The notes below the pieces were generated by a model. That model was not told the DNA's origin, did no database searches, and saw nothing but the letters and a program-made list of their open reading frames with translations. The position numbers and the translations under genes are program-made. Below, in pieces: positions 34,509-43,519 of a stretch of 64,000 nucleotides of DNA. The stretch is from NCBI GenBank assembly GCA_003499525.1, contig DNTB01000089.1, forward strand, positions 124,001 to 188,000. Direction: 5' to 3'. Numbering within the stretch: position 1 is the first letter of the stretch; each line of letters begins with the position of its first letter. The stretch is from Flavobacteriales bacterium. Its GTDB lineage: Bacteria > Bacteroidota > Bacteroidia > Flavobacteriales_G > Salibacteraceae.

Positions 34509-34781
34509 TTAGTTTACTGAATCTGCAAGCTCTGAACCTGCTTTGAATTTAACGACGTTTTTGGCAGCTATTTTAATTTCTTGTCCTGTTTGAGGGTTAC
34601 GTCCGGTGCGCGCATTTCTCTTTGAAACGGAAAAAGAACCAAATCCTACGAGTGAAACTCGATCTCCCTTTTTAAGGGCTGAAGAAGTGGCACTAATGAA
34701 AGAATCTAATGCTTCTTTTGCTGATGCTTTGGAGATACCAGCGCCGTCAGCCATGGCATCAATCAATTCTGCTTTATTCAT
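34509..34781 (-). CDS. HU-family DNA-binding protein
   Basis: A 90-residue nucleoid protein with the complete HU fold: MNKAELIDAMADGAGISKASAKEALDSFI, the dimer strand GDRVSLVGFGSFSVSKRNARTGRNPQTGQEIKI with the DNA-binding beta-arm containing RxGRNPxTG and the intercalating Pro, and the C-terminal KNVVKFKAGSELADSVN. It bends and compacts DNA. It is a single-gene unit, with its own promoter carrying a palindrome in the spacer, and its own terminator. It lies next to the basic THX-H1 protein, so two nucleic-acid-packing proteins are encoded side by side. Confidence 0.96.
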   Translation of the reverse strand: MNKAELIDAMADGAGISKASAKEALDSFISATSSALKKGDRVSLVGFGSFSVSKRNARTGRNPQTGQEIKIAAKNVVKFKAGSELADSVN

Positions 34782-34821
34782 TGTCTAATGTTTTGATAAA
34801 GGATTAATAATTAATTCGGGG

Positions 34822-34852
34822 CCAAACTAAGTCTATACCTCAAGTATAGCAA
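34822..34852 (-). promoter_or_regulatory. Candidate HU gene promoter
   Basis: Minus strand: TTG at 34852-34850, a 20-base spacer, and TAGTTTGG at 34829-34822 (one mismatch from TAnnTTTG), 40 bases before the ATG. Confidence 0.45.
34833..34849. promoter_or_regulatory. Palindrome in the HU promoter spacer (possible operator)
   Basis: CTATAC (34833-34838) and GTATAG (34844-34849) form perfect 6-base arms around CTCAA, 17 bases in all, lying wholly between the putative -33 and -7 elements. A dimeric repressor bound here would block initiation. Confidence 0.4.
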
Positions 34853-34972
34853 GCGATACAGCTAAAATTGGGGCGATTTGTTGAAAAATACGACCGAATG
34901 TTAACAAGTGTGCGGTTTTTTCAGTGTTTTCAGGCAATCACGAGTAAAAGGGAATGAAAGCCTATGACATCT

Positions 34973-35920
34973 TCATGGAAGGTTTACCAATACTTTCTCC
35001 ATACTTGTACCTCTCAAGAATTCTGGGGTGGTCATCGTTTTTCGACCTTGAATTTTCAGTTCAGTAATATTCAATTGAAAGTCTTTGCAACATATTCTTA
35101 AATAGATCGCTCCATCCGTTTCTATCATTCCGGGATGAGAACTTGGTTTATCGGTCAATTCACTTTTATAGATTTTAACAGTTTTAAACTGACTTCCGAA
35201 TTGAAACACGGTAGTTGCTCCGGGGTAGGGGCTAAGACCTCGAATGAAGTTGTGAACAGATTTGCTTGAGTTTTCCCAATTAATTATGAGGTCTGCTTTA
35301 TGTAGTTTGGGAGCTTTTTTTAAAGGAACGGTCGTTTGAAAAGCCTTCTGAGGAAGGAACTCGGGGTTTTTGGGAATGATATCAAGTGCCTTCAGGATTA
35401 GTTTTCTAGATAGCTCCATCAGCTTATTGTGAAGGCTTCCTGCGTTGTCCTCTGATTCTATTTCTATACTCTCTTTCAAGAGGATATCTCCGGTGTCAAT
35501 TTCATGTTTAAGGCGGAAAACAGTTACACCTGTATGTTTTTCGTCATTTATGAGCACCCAATTAATTGGTGCTGCTCCTCGATATTGCGGTAGAAGTGAT
35601 GCATGGGCATTGTATGTGCCCTTTGGAGGCATGTTCCATACGGACTCGGGAAGCATTCTGAATGCTACAACAATGAAAATCTCCCCTTTTAAATCTCGTA
35701 GTTCATTCTGAAAACTCTGGTCTTTAAGGTTAGTTGGCTGAAGTACTTTAATACTTTTTTTAGTGGCAAATTCCTTTACGGGAGATGGAGCAAGCTTTTG
35801 TCCCCGGCCACGTTTGCGGTCAGGAGCAGTTACGACCCCTACAAGCTCGTGATCGGATTGAGTAATCCCTTCGAGGATGTGTACGGCAAACTCCGGCGTT
35901 CCAAAAAAGACTATTCTCAT
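34973..35920 (-). CDS. fmt: Methionyl-tRNA formyltransferase
   Basis: A 315-residue enzyme that formylates initiator Met-tRNA using 10-formyl-THF. Landmarks: MRIVFFGTPEFAVHILEG at the N-terminus, VTAPDRKRGRGQKLAPSPVKEFA (tRNA-binding loop), the catalytic TYNAHASLLPQYRGAAPINW (Asn and His), and TGVTVFRLKHEIDTGDIL with the catalytic Asp. A C-terminal OB-fold domain follows (HNFIRGLSPYPGATT). Length is normal. The MATE gene upstream ends 9 bases before this ATG, so the recQ-MATE-fmt genes form a minus-strand run. No peptide deformylase gene is in the window. Confidence 0.96.
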   Translation of the reverse strand: MRIVFFGTPEFAVHILEGITQSDHELVGVVTAPDRKRGRGQKLAPSPVKEFATKKSIKVLQPTNLKDQSFQNELRDLKGEIFIVVAFRMLPESVWNMPPKGTYNAHASLLPQYRGAAPINWVLINDEKHTGVTVFRLKHEIDTGDILLKESIEIESEDNAGSLHNKLMELSRKLILKALDIIPKNPEFLPQKAFQTTVPLKKAPKLHKADLIINWENSSKSVHNFIRGLSPYPGATTVFQFGSQFKTVKIYKSELTDKPSSHPGMIETDGAIYLRICCKDFQLNITELKIQGRKTMTTPEFLRGTSMEKVLVNLP

Positions 35921-35929
35921 TGTGATGAA

Positions 35930-37264
35930 TTAAACTTTTATTTCTTTCCAATTTCCTTTCAGCAAATAGAACCAAGACAGGACTGCCATTGATCCAAAGT
36001 ATACAAACTCGCTGGCCCAGGCCCAATGTAAAGGGTTTTCCGGATTTCTTGTTACCCACCAGACAAAAATCAGGTACAGCAGCAACCCTATGATTTCAAT
36101 TTTCAAAGCCATTCTTGTATTTCCGGTTCCGGAGACTGCCCTGAATGCAATCATAGAAACGGTCGCCAACTGAAGTGATACCGAAGTCAGGTATAGCGTG
36201 GGTAAGGTGTCCCTTATGAAGTTCTGATCTTTTGTGAATAATCCCACTGCAGTTTCCGGAAAAGATAGGAGTAGAAGCATGAATATGAGAGTTCCCAAAA
36301 GGCCCATCAATGTTGTTTTTCTGGCCAAAGGAAGTATGAATTCTGCTTTAGATGCTCCAATGAGGTTGCTCGTTAGGGTATTGGTTCCATCTGCAAGTGA
36401 AAAAATGGGAACCATAAGGAATATATAGATGCCCCTGATAACTTGTGATATGGCTAATTCTCGTTCCCCCAAATTCTCAATCATTACAAAGAATGCAAAC
36501 CATGCGCCTACCGTAAGAACGTTCTGAATCATTATAGGTCCTGCTACTTTTAAAGCCTGGCGGATTAAATCCCATTCTATCTTTTTAAATATCCAGAGTC
36601 CATAGAGTTTGCGATCTACTTTAGAGATTGTGTAAAGAAGAAAAACAGAAGAACCGATCGCTTCCGCAATCACCGATGCCAATGCAGCCCCTTGAACCCC
36701 GAGTTCGGGCATTCCCCAGGATCCGTAGATCAGGCTATAATCAAGTCCTACATTTAGCAGAGCCACTGCCGAAGTGACCCATCCCAGAATTTTCGTTTTA
36801 GTAATTCCAACATAAAACGCAGTAAAAAGCAAGTTGATCATGACAAAAGGAAGACCCCAAATACGGGTCATCATGTACTCTGTGGTGTAGAGAATTACTC
36901 CTTTTGATTTAAACAGTAAATGCAGGGCTGGTTCTAGAGCAAAAGAGGTTAGGATCAGCATTATAAGTCCAAAACCTATGGCAAATAGACCTGCCTGATT
37001 GAACAGTTCTCCTACTTTAGAATGCTCTTTTTCACCGTTCCTACGACCGATAATTATTTGAACACCGGTGGTAAACCCCATTCCAATAATAAAAAGCAAG
37101 GCATACAGGATTTGTCCGTTTCCAGTTCCGCCTACCTGAGCTTCACCTAGCGGTGCAACAAACAAAATATCCATTACCCCGACGATATTTACAGCTATAC
37201 CTGAAACGATCATGGGTACAGCTATTTCACTGATACGCCTTAATGAAATGGGGTTGCTGCTCAT
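35930..37264 (-). CDS. MATE family multidrug/toxin efflux transporter
   Basis: A 444-residue inner-membrane antiporter with about 12 hydrophobic helices in two homologous halves. The N-terminal half begins SLRRISEIAVPMIVSGIAVNIVGVMDILFVAPLGEAQVGGTGNG, the usual MATE opening. The second half begins ALKVAGPIMIQNVLTVGAWFAFFVMIENLGERELAISQV. MATE proteins export cationic drugs or metabolites with Na+ or H+. The ATG at 37264 is preferred because the upstream in-frame codons overlap the end of recQ and are basic and non-conserved. Substrate unknown. Confidence 0.92.
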   Translation of the reverse strand: MSSNPISLRRISEIAVPMIVSGIAVNIVGVMDILFVAPLGEAQVGGTGNGQILYALLFIIGMGFTTGVQIIIGRRNGEKEHSKVGELFNQAGLFAIGFGLIMLILTSFALEPALHLLFKSKGVILYTTEYMMTRIWGLPFVMINLLFTAFYVGITKTKILGWVTSAVALLNVGLDYSLIYGSWGMPELGVQGAALASVIAEAIGSSVFLLYTISKVDRKLYGLWIFKKIEWDLIRQALKVAGPIMIQNVLTVGAWFAFFVMIENLGERELAISQVIRGIYIFLMVPIFSLADGTNTLTSNLIGASKAEFILPLARKTTLMGLLGTLIFMLLLLSFPETAVGLFTKDQNFIRDTLPTLYLTSVSLQLATVSMIAFRAVSGTGNTRMALKIEIIGLLLYLIFVWWVTRNPENPLHWAWASEFVYFGSMAVLSWFYLLKGNWKEIKV

Positions 37265-37305
37265 GCGGCAAAGGTGCAGTAATAAAGGCTTAGAATTGAA
37301 GCTTT

Positions 37306-39036
37306 TTAGCTTCTGCAAACGTCGCATTTTCCGCAACGCTTGCCTGGCGAAATGTCAAAATAAACATTGATAATTCGACTTCTGCAAAGCTGATCCTGCC
37401 TGATGTAGTGAATCATGTTGTCCACTTTTTCAGTCATAACTTTTTTTCTTCTCGAATAGATCTCAGGAGGTAAGATTATTCTGTCCCCGGGAGGGCGATT
37501 TTGCAGAAAAGTAATCTTGAGATTGTTGGAATGTGGATGGTACTCCAATATCTTCATTTTCGCCAGTGAATTCAAATGTTGCACAACCTCATATCGACTC
37601 ATTTCAGCCCTTTTGGCGAGCAGAGACTCCTCAATCGGTGAAATTTCGTCGAAGAGGCCAGAGTAGGATCTCACAAGACATTCCATCGTTCGGGCTGCTT
37701 TTGGATGCCTTTCTTCAAGGCCTAATCTTCGCCAATTCTGGTTGAACAGCTTGACGCTCGATCTCTGATACTTGCCATCTGCAATGGCAATGATCTCTGA
37801 CCGCACTAAAAGAGAAAGACTCGTTTTTAATACTGAACTCTTCAGTTTATACTTTACTGCAAATTCATCAATATTCAGCTCAAAATGTTTGTCGAGACCT
37901 GATTCAAATGATACCTGTAAGTGGTTGCAAAGCTGTTGGTATATGGTTTTAACTTTCGGATAATCAGGGAATTGTTTATCTATGAGTTCGCGCATTCTGT
38001 TGATGTCACCTAAAGAGGCAAGAAGGATCGCTTTGGACGGTTTTTTATCCCTTCCTGCTCTTCCGGCCTCCTGGTAGTAGGACTCCAAACTGGCAGGCGG
38101 GTTGTAATGCATCACCATCCTTACGTCCGGTTTATCTATACCCATTCCAAAGGCCATGGTGGCACAAACTATTTGAATTTTTCCATTAAGCCAGTTCTGG
38201 GCAACATAATGTCGCTTTTTATTGTCCATACCGGCATGATATGCTGCGGCCGAGATATTTCTTGAAACCAGGGTTTTTGCAATCTTTTCCGTTTCTCTTC
38301 GAGTATTGGCGTAGATGATTCCACTTTCTCGCAGGTTAGAAGCAACGGTGATAAGATACCCCATTTTATTCTCGGTTTGTTTGACCATATAAGTAAGCTC
38401 TGGTCTATCAAATGAACCATAATGAACAGCTGTATTTATCCATTCTAGTTTGGTCTTAATATCTGCAACAACTTTACTGGTAGCACTGGCTGTGAGTGCT
38501 ATTCGATGACAATTCGGAATTAGATGGTTTAATACCGATAGCTTGAGGTAAGCTGGCCGAAAATCGTGCCCCCATTGTGAGATACAATGGGCTTCGTCAA
38601 CAGCAAGTAATCCTATGTTCCAATGGATTATTCGATCTTGAAAAGGAATGGACTGGATTCTCTCTGGAGAAAGATAGACGAATTGATATTTACCATTTCC
38701 AATGTTATCATATTCCAATTCCAACTCTTGTGAGGTCAGCTCGGAGGTCAAAGCGATGGCTTTCAGGTTTTTCTTTTTTAGTCCTTCCACCTGGTCTTTC
38801 ATCAGAGCTATGAGTGGGGTTATTACTAAAGTAATTCCGCCTATAACCAGTCCTGGTACCTGGTAGCAGACTGATTTTCCCGCACCTGTTGGTAAAATGG
38901 CCAATGTGGATTTTCCTTGGAATAATTGCAGAATGACCTGTTCCTGGTCGGGTCTGAAGGATTCAAAGCCCCAGTGTACTCCGAGTATTTCTCTGGATTT
39001 AGAAAGTAATTGGTTTGCCGAAAGGGTAGAGGGCAT
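37306..39036 (-). CDS. recQ: ATP-dependent DNA helicase RecQ
   Basis: A 576-residue 3'-5' superfamily 2 helicase. Motif 0 is FRPDQEQVI, Walker A is LAILPTGAGKSVCYQVP, motif Ia is VITPLIALMKDQV, DEAH is LAVDEAHCISQWGHDFRP, the RecQ aromatic loop follows, and motifs V and VI are ATMAFGMGIDKPDVRMVMHYNPPASLESYYQEAGRAGRD. A winged-helix region comes after. A short Cys cluster (LCRS ... RCGKCDVC) lies at the extreme C-terminus, and no HRDC domain is visible, so the protein is shorter than E. coli RecQ. The ATG is preferred to a TTG two codons upstream. A -7-like box abuts the start. Confidence 0.94.
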   Translation of the reverse strand: MPSTLSANQLLSKSREILGVHWGFESFRPDQEQVILQLFQGKSTLAILPTGAGKSVCYQVPGLVIGGITLVITPLIALMKDQVEGLKKKNLKAIALTSELTSQELELEYDNIGNGKYQFVYLSPERIQSIPFQDRIIHWNIGLLAVDEAHCISQWGHDFRPAYLKLSVLNHLIPNCHRIALTASATSKVVADIKTKLEWINTAVHYGSFDRPELTYMVKQTENKMGYLITVASNLRESGIIYANTRRETEKIAKTLVSRNISAAAYHAGMDNKKRHYVAQNWLNGKIQIVCATMAFGMGIDKPDVRMVMHYNPPASLESYYQEAGRAGRDKKPSKAILLASLGDINRMRELIDKQFPDYPKVKTIYQQLCNHLQVSFESGLDKHFELNIDEFAVKYKLKSSVLKTSLSLLVRSEIIAIADGKYQRSSVKLFNQNWRRLGLEERHPKAARTMECLVRSYSGLFDEISPIEESLLAKRAEMSRYEVVQHLNSLAKMKILEYHPHSNNLKITFLQNRPPGDRIILPPEIYSRRKKVMTEKVDNMIHYIRQDQLCRSRIINVYFDISPGKRCGKCDVCRS

Positions 39037-39039
39037 GCT

Positions 39040-39047
39040 CAAATAAA
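39040..39047 (-). promoter_or_regulatory. Candidate -7 box for recQ
   Basis: Minus strand TTTATTTG, one mismatch from TAnnTTTG, ending 3 bases before the recQ ATG; would give a leaderless mRNA. Confidence 0.25.
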
Positions 39048-39072
39048 CGACAAAAAAGATAATGTTGAGATG

Positions 39073-40176
39073 TTAGCCTTCTTCCCTTGCCTTTGGACGA
39101 CCACGAATCTTGTCCGTCTCATTGATCCCTTCGATAACTTCCGCTTTGATGCCATCAGAGAGTCCAAGTATTACAGGTCTTTTTTCAAACCTTTGAGGAC
39201 TCGTCTCAACATAAACATAAGCACTATCCCGTTCATATTCCAATAGCCGTTCTTCCAGGACTAAAACATCGTCACGGCGGTCCAGGACGATAGAGGCATT
39301 TGCACTGTATCCAGCTCTGATGAATGATTTTTCGAGATCTTCCGGGTGAATCATTGCTTTTATTTCGAACTGTATTGCACCATTTTCATCCACACCTTTA
39401 GGAGAAATGTACTCCAGTGTTGCATGCAATAATTCATCCTGAAGGGCGCCAATGGATAGTTCGATTTGCATTCCTTCTTTCACCTTACCAACCTCAGATT
39501 CGTCTATTTTACCCTGAAAAATCATTTCTCCCATATCGGCAACTGAAGCGATGGTCGTCCCTTCATTGAAGGTGTTTGATTCGATTACCTGATTTCCAAC
39601 TTTTATGGGAACATCCAAAATCATTCCTGATATTGTGCTTTTAACCAGATTATTAGAGGTGTTTTTGCTCTTTTTAGACACACCTTCGCGGATGATTTGT
39701 AAATTATCCTCAGACGCTTCCAGCTCTATTTGTGCATTTTTATACATCAAGTCAAACGGCTGAAATTCTGCGTATGAAATTACCTTTTGCTCGTATAATT
39801 TCTTGTTTCGGTTGTAATCTATTTCCGCATTACTTAGACTTATTTTAGCCCTTTCTACGCGGTTTTCAGCATTGTTTAAGTTAACCATATTCGGAATGAT
39901 TTTCACTCTGGCGATCAGATCGTTTTTGTTGACAAGATTTCCTGCCTCGACAAATAACTCTTCAACAATTCCAGATACAACGGGTTTTATCGCAATTTCA
40001 CGCCGTGGTACAACAGAACCGGTGGCTACTGTTTTCTTTATTACACTTCCGATGTAGGCCTGTTCCGTATTATAAATAACCTCAGGAGCCTGATTTTTCA
40101 TGTATAAATAATACAGGGTATAGAAAAAAGCTCCGGCAATGGCAGCCACAAGGATATAGGTAAGTATTCTTTTCAT
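39073..40176 (-). CDS. Periplasmic adaptor (HlyD/MacA-like) of ABC exporter
   Basis: A 367-residue membrane-fusion protein. An N-terminal anchor (ILTYILVAAIAGAFFYTLYYLYM) leads to a barrel-sandwich/lipoyl domain (IAIKPVVSGIVEELFVEAGNLVNKNDLIARVK), an alpha-helical hairpin (about residues 85-145: ENRVERAKISLSNAEIDYNRNKKLYEQKVISYAEFQ) and a beta-barrel (MIFQGKIDESEVGKVKEGMQIELSIGAL). It should link the ABC permeases to an outer-membrane channel, which is not encoded here. Its ATG overlaps the stop of the upstream permease (TAATG), so it is the last gene of a four-gene operon. Confidence 0.9.
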   Translation of the reverse strand: MKRILTYILVAAIAGAFFYTLYYLYMKNQAPEVIYNTEQAYIGSVIKKTVATGSVVPRREIAIKPVVSGIVEELFVEAGNLVNKNDLIARVKIIPNMVNLNNAENRVERAKISLSNAEIDYNRNKKLYEQKVISYAEFQPFDLMYKNAQIELEASEDNLQIIREGVSKKSKNTSNNLVKSTISGMILDVPIKVGNQVIESNTFNEGTTIASVADMGEMIFQGKIDESEVGKVKEGMQIELSIGALQDELLHATLEYISPKGVDENGAIQFEIKAMIHPEDLEKSFIRAGYSANASIVLDRRDDVLVLEERLLEYERDSAYVYVETSPQRFEKRPVILGLSDGIKAEVIEGINETDKIRGRPKAREEG

Positions 40177-41420
40177 TATTCTGATCTTAATGCATCAATG
40201 GGTTTAATTCTGGTGGCTCTTAGGGATGGGATTATGCCTGCTATCAGTCCTGAGAGTATCAGGACAAAAAAGGCCAGCATCATAATTTTAAAATCTACAG
40301 ATGGGTCGTTGAAGAAATCATGTTGGATATTCGGGCCTGCAAGTTCGAGAAGCCAAACTCCACCTATGATTCCCATTATTCCAGCTATTGTGGTCAAAGC
40401 GACACTCTCAAGCATGATTTGAACCATGATGGATGATGGAGCTGCTCCGATGGCTCTGCGAATACCAATTTCTTTGGTTCTTTCTTTGATGATGATGACC
40501 ATGATATTAGATATTCCTATGATACCGGCCAGAAGAGTAAGAATTCCAACAAACCACGAAAGTGCGGTGATGCCATCAAAAATACGGTTGAACTTCATTA
40601 CCTCTTCTTCCATATTCCAACTGCCTATGGCTCGAATATCATCAGGGTGAACAGTATGTCTTTTTTTTAGCAGGTTCTTTGCTTTTTCCTCAACGACGGA
40701 AGCAGGAATTCCTTTCTTACTTGTCATGGCATACCAATGAACATCATCACCCTGATTAAATGCTTTTTGAGAGGTGGTGAAAGGGACATATAAAGATTGA
40801 TCTTCCTCCTCAGCATCTTCACCTTTTTGGGCAGATTTAAACTGACCAACTACCTGAAAATTTACCCCCTGAATCGTTACATATTCACCGAGAGGGTTCT
40901 GGTCTCCAAATAATTGTTCTCGAGTAATCGCACCCAAAACGCAAATTTTTCTGGCCTCTTTGATATCCTGTTCATTAATAAATCTGCCTAAGGGTACTGA
41001 CATTAGTTTAATCTGTTGAGCCTCAGGATAATAGCCGTTAATCTCGAAGGCTCCAACCTTGTCCTTATAGGTTACATTATTTGCACCTCGCCATCCACCA
41101 AGTTGCAGCCCTGGTGAAAGCAGGTCAATCTCGGGTACTTGTTCCAGAAGTGCCTCAGTATCATCATTATTCAGCCTGAAGTACCTCCCTTTCTTAAATC
41201 CTTTGTATGCCATGGTGGTGGTATTGCTCCACATAAAAACACTGTTTTCAATGCGACCCTCAAATTCTCTTGCAACTCCTCTGCGCAATCCATTACTTGC
41301 CCCGAGCATTATGATCAGCATCAGAATCCCCCAGGTAACCCCGAATGCAGTTAGCGCTGTCCTTAACTTGTTTTTGGACAAGGTTTGATATATTTCATTC
41401 CAACGATCCTGATCGAACAT
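40176..41420 (-). CDS. MacB-like ABC transporter permease (second of pair)
   Basis: A 414-residue FtsX-superfamily permease. One N-terminal membrane helix (LRTALTAFGVTWGILMLIIMLGASNGLRRG) is followed by a periplasmic MacB_PCD domain of about 220 residues. Three C-terminal helices contain LSWFVGILTLLAGIIGISNIMVIIIKERTKEIGIRRAIGAAPSSIMVQIMLESVAL, the FtsX signature. It is paralogous to the adjacent upstream permease; the two probably form a heterodimer. One base separates the two genes. MacB-type pumps export antibiotics, peptides or lipoprotein-like cargo without a channel through the membrane; the cargo here is unknown. Confidence 0.92.
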   Translation of the reverse strand: MFDQDRWNEIYQTLSKNKLRTALTAFGVTWGILMLIIMLGASNGLRRGVAREFEGRIENSVFMWSNTTTMAYKGFKKGRYFRLNNDDTEALLEQVPEIDLLSPGLQLGGWRGANNVTYKDKVGAFEINGYYPEAQQIKLMSVPLGRFINEQDIKEARKICVLGAITREQLFGDQNPLGEYVTIQGVNFQVVGQFKSAQKGEDAEEEDQSLYVPFTTSQKAFNQGDDVHWYAMTSKKGIPASVVEEKAKNLLKKRHTVHPDDIRAIGSWNMEEEVMKFNRIFDGITALSWFVGILTLLAGIIGISNIMVIIIKERTKEIGIRRAIGAAPSSIMVQIMLESVALTTIAGIMGIIGGVWLLELAGPNIQHDFFNDPSVDFKIMMLAFFVLILSGLIAGIIPSLRATRIKPIDALRSE

Positions 41421-41421
41421 C

Positions 41422-42651
41422 TTATTCGTCTCTTAATGCTACAATGGGTTTTACTCTTGATGCTTTCATGGCTGGAATGAGTCCTGCAATTGTTCCAAAT
41501 ATGACAAGAAGAACAGCTGCTGAAAAGGCGACACCGAAATCCACTCCCGGATTCATAAAGGTTCCTGGGTCTTTAGTAAATGACGAAAGATATTCCAGAC
41601 CAAATACCCCTAGAACCAGTCCTGTATATCCAGCTATTGAAGTGACAACAACCGCTTCCATTAAAATCATAGTTGTTATGGAGTTTGGAGTAGCTCCCAA
41701 GGCTTTTCGAATTCCTATTTCTTTGGTTCTCTCCTTGACCGTGATCATCATGATATTGCTGATACCGACAACCCCTGCAATTAAGGTCATGATGCCAATG
41801 ATCCAAACAAAAGCATTGATACCGGTGAAAATGCTATTAAAAAGAGCGAATTCCTGAACATTATTGTGAATATGTAATGCCCTTTCGTCCGATGGATCGA
41901 ACAATAACCGGTCAGAAAGTTGAAGCCTTAAATCTTCCACCAGAGTTGAAACCCGCTCATTGGAAGCGTCTCCGGTAGTAAACATGATTCGGTTCAACTC
42001 ATTTTTAGCATTGAAAACCTTTTGTGCGGTAGTTACTGGAAGGTAAATCATACTATTTTCCCAGCGTCCTCCACTGTCTTCGAATATTCCAACAACCTTG
42101 AAAGGTATTTTGAAAATGGTGATGTATTCCCCCAAAGCTTCCTTTTCGCCGAACAGTGCTTGTTTGGTTTCGATACCAATTACAGCTACTTTTCTTACTT
42201 CTTGCAGATCGACATTTGAAATATATCTTCCACGCGTAACTTCGGTATTCTCCAGGAATTTATGATCAGGGTGTACTCCTCTGAAATTCAAAGTATTAAC
42301 CTCATTGTTGTATTCCACCGGAACACTCCACATGGCGTAGCGCCCGGTAATGTGATCAACTTCTTCGTAGGCCCGACCAATCATATCAAAGTCCTCATTC
42401 GTGAATTTTATTCTTCTACCGGATTGCATCCCTCTGAACGGCATTGACAACTGACCGGGCCTCAGCCATACACTATTTATGGCATCGTCTCTGAAGTCAT
42501 ACTCAAAACCATTGCGGAGTCCTTTCCCAGCGCCTAACAGGATGATAAGCATGAAAATCCCCCACGACACGGAGAAAGATGTTAGAAATGTTCTAAGCTT
42601 ATTTGCTTTGAAAACATCGTAGATTTCGCGCCACTTTTCCAGGTCAAACAT
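41422..42651 (-). CDS. MacB-like ABC transporter permease (first of pair)
   Basis: A 409-residue FtsX-superfamily permease with the same plan as its downstream neighbour: N-terminal helix (LRTFLTSFSVSWGIFMLIILLGAGKGLRNG), MacB_PCD domain (RYISNVDLQEVRKVAVIGIETKQALFG, FKVVGIFEDSGG), and three C-terminal helices with IAGVVGISNIMMITVKERTKEIGIRKALGATPNSI. The ends of both paralogues (IKPIDALRSE here downstream, VKPIVALRDE in this one) are alike. Its start overlaps the ATPase gene by 8 bases. Two different half-permeases sharing one ATPase is a common Bacteroidota variant of MacB. Confidence 0.92.
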   Translation of the reverse strand: MFDLEKWREIYDVFKANKLRTFLTSFSVSWGIFMLIILLGAGKGLRNGFEYDFRDDAINSVWLRPGQLSMPFRGMQSGRRIKFTNEDFDMIGRAYEEVDHITGRYAMWSVPVEYNNEVNTLNFRGVHPDHKFLENTEVTRGRYISNVDLQEVRKVAVIGIETKQALFGEKEALGEYITIFKIPFKVVGIFEDSGGRWENSMIYLPVTTAQKVFNAKNELNRIMFTTGDASNERVSTLVEDLRLQLSDRLLFDPSDERALHIHNNVQEFALFNSIFTGINAFVWIIGIMTLIAGVVGISNIMMITVKERTKEIGIRKALGATPNSITTMILMEAVVVTSIAGYTGLVLGVFGLEYLSSFTKDPGTFMNPGVDFGVAFSAAVLLVIFGTIAGLIPAMKASRVKPIVALRDE

Positions 42652-43327
42652 GACTCAGAATTTTATCACTATCAATCTGGCCATCTACTAATTGAATGCT
42701 TCGTGAGGTTTTTTGAGCAATGTCGTGTTCATGAGTTACGATAACCAAGGTTATATCGTCCTGATTGATAACCTGAAGAAGATTCATCACTTCATTTGAT
42801 GTTTTGCTATCGAGAGCTCCCGTTGGTTCATCCGCAAGAATCAGCTTCGGTTGGGTAACCAAAGCTCGCGCTATGGCAACGCGTTGCTTTTGTCCACCAG
42901 AAAGTTCATTGGGGTGATGCGTAGCCCAATCTTTAAGCCCGACTTTGTCTAAATACTCAAGGGCTATCTTGTTTCTTTTTTTTCGACTTATGTTTTGATA
43001 GTATAGCGGGAGTGCCACATTTTCCATGGCATTTTTAAAACCCACCAAATTGAAACTCTGAAACACGAAACCTATTGTGCGGTTTCTGAATTGAGCTGCT
43101 TTTCTTTCCGTGAGGTTCTTGACGAGAGTTCCATTGAGGTGATAATCTCCTGAGTCATAACTGTCGAGAATTCCTACTATATTGAGTAAGGTAGATTTTC
43201 CAGATCCTGACGAACCCATAATCGAAACCATTTCACCCTGTCCGATTTCCAGATCCACATCTTTGAGTACATGTAAACTATGGGTACCCGTACGATAAGA
43301 TTTATTGACCTTTTTGAGTGATATCAC
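42644..43327 (-). CDS. ABC transporter ATP-binding protein (MacB/LolD type)
   Basis: A 227-residue ATPase that powers the exporter. Walker A is SIMGSSGSGKSTLLNIVG, the Q-loop is GFVFQSFNLVGF, the signature is HPNELSGGQKQRVAIARALV, Walker B is PKLILADEPTGALDS, and the H-loop His is in LVIVTHEHDIA. It belongs to the LolD/MacB ATPase group. The start is a GTG (ISLKKVNKSYRTG); no better ATG lies in frame upstream. First gene of the four-gene exporter operon, with a 190-base gap before it. No confident promoter box was found. Confidence 0.94.
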   Translation of the reverse strand: MISLKKVNKSYRTGTHSLHVLKDVDLEIGQGEMVSIMGSSGSGKSTLLNIVGILDSYDSGDYHLNGTLVKNLTERKAAQFRNRTIGFVFQSFNLVGFKNAMENVALPLYYQNISRKKRNKIALEYLDKVGLKDWATHHPNELSGGQKQRVAIARALVTQPKLILADEPTGALDSKTSNEVMNLLQVINQDDITLVIVTHEHDIAQKTSRSIQLVDGQIDSDKILSHV

Positions 43328-43519
43328 AATGCAATGTTAGCATTCAGATTAAAGGTGTAAATCCAGTTTTAAACCAGCGGGCATAGGGCATTATGGTAGG
43401 TTGATAGATTTAATCATTCAATGTAAGCTGTTGCGTTTTGAGGTCTCTATAAAGAAGAGCTGACGATGACCGCACAAATATGGATTGGCCAATGCTGGCT
43501 CTTTTTGAAAAATGGAGAA

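Noticed and set aside
41345..41857. Plus-strand open frame of 170 codons
   Set aside because: Antisense to the ABC permease with strong motifs; the translated sequence has no signal, domain or sensible start.
43328..43344. Hairpin AATGC-N7-GCATT at the start of the ABC exporter operon
   Set aside because: Stem of only 5 AT-rich pairs without a promoter context; not supported as a regulatory site.
43484..43493. Perfect 10-base palindrome ATTGGCCAAT in the gap between the aminotransferase and ABC exporter genes
   Set aside because: Not positioned against any promoter box and short enough to occur by chance.
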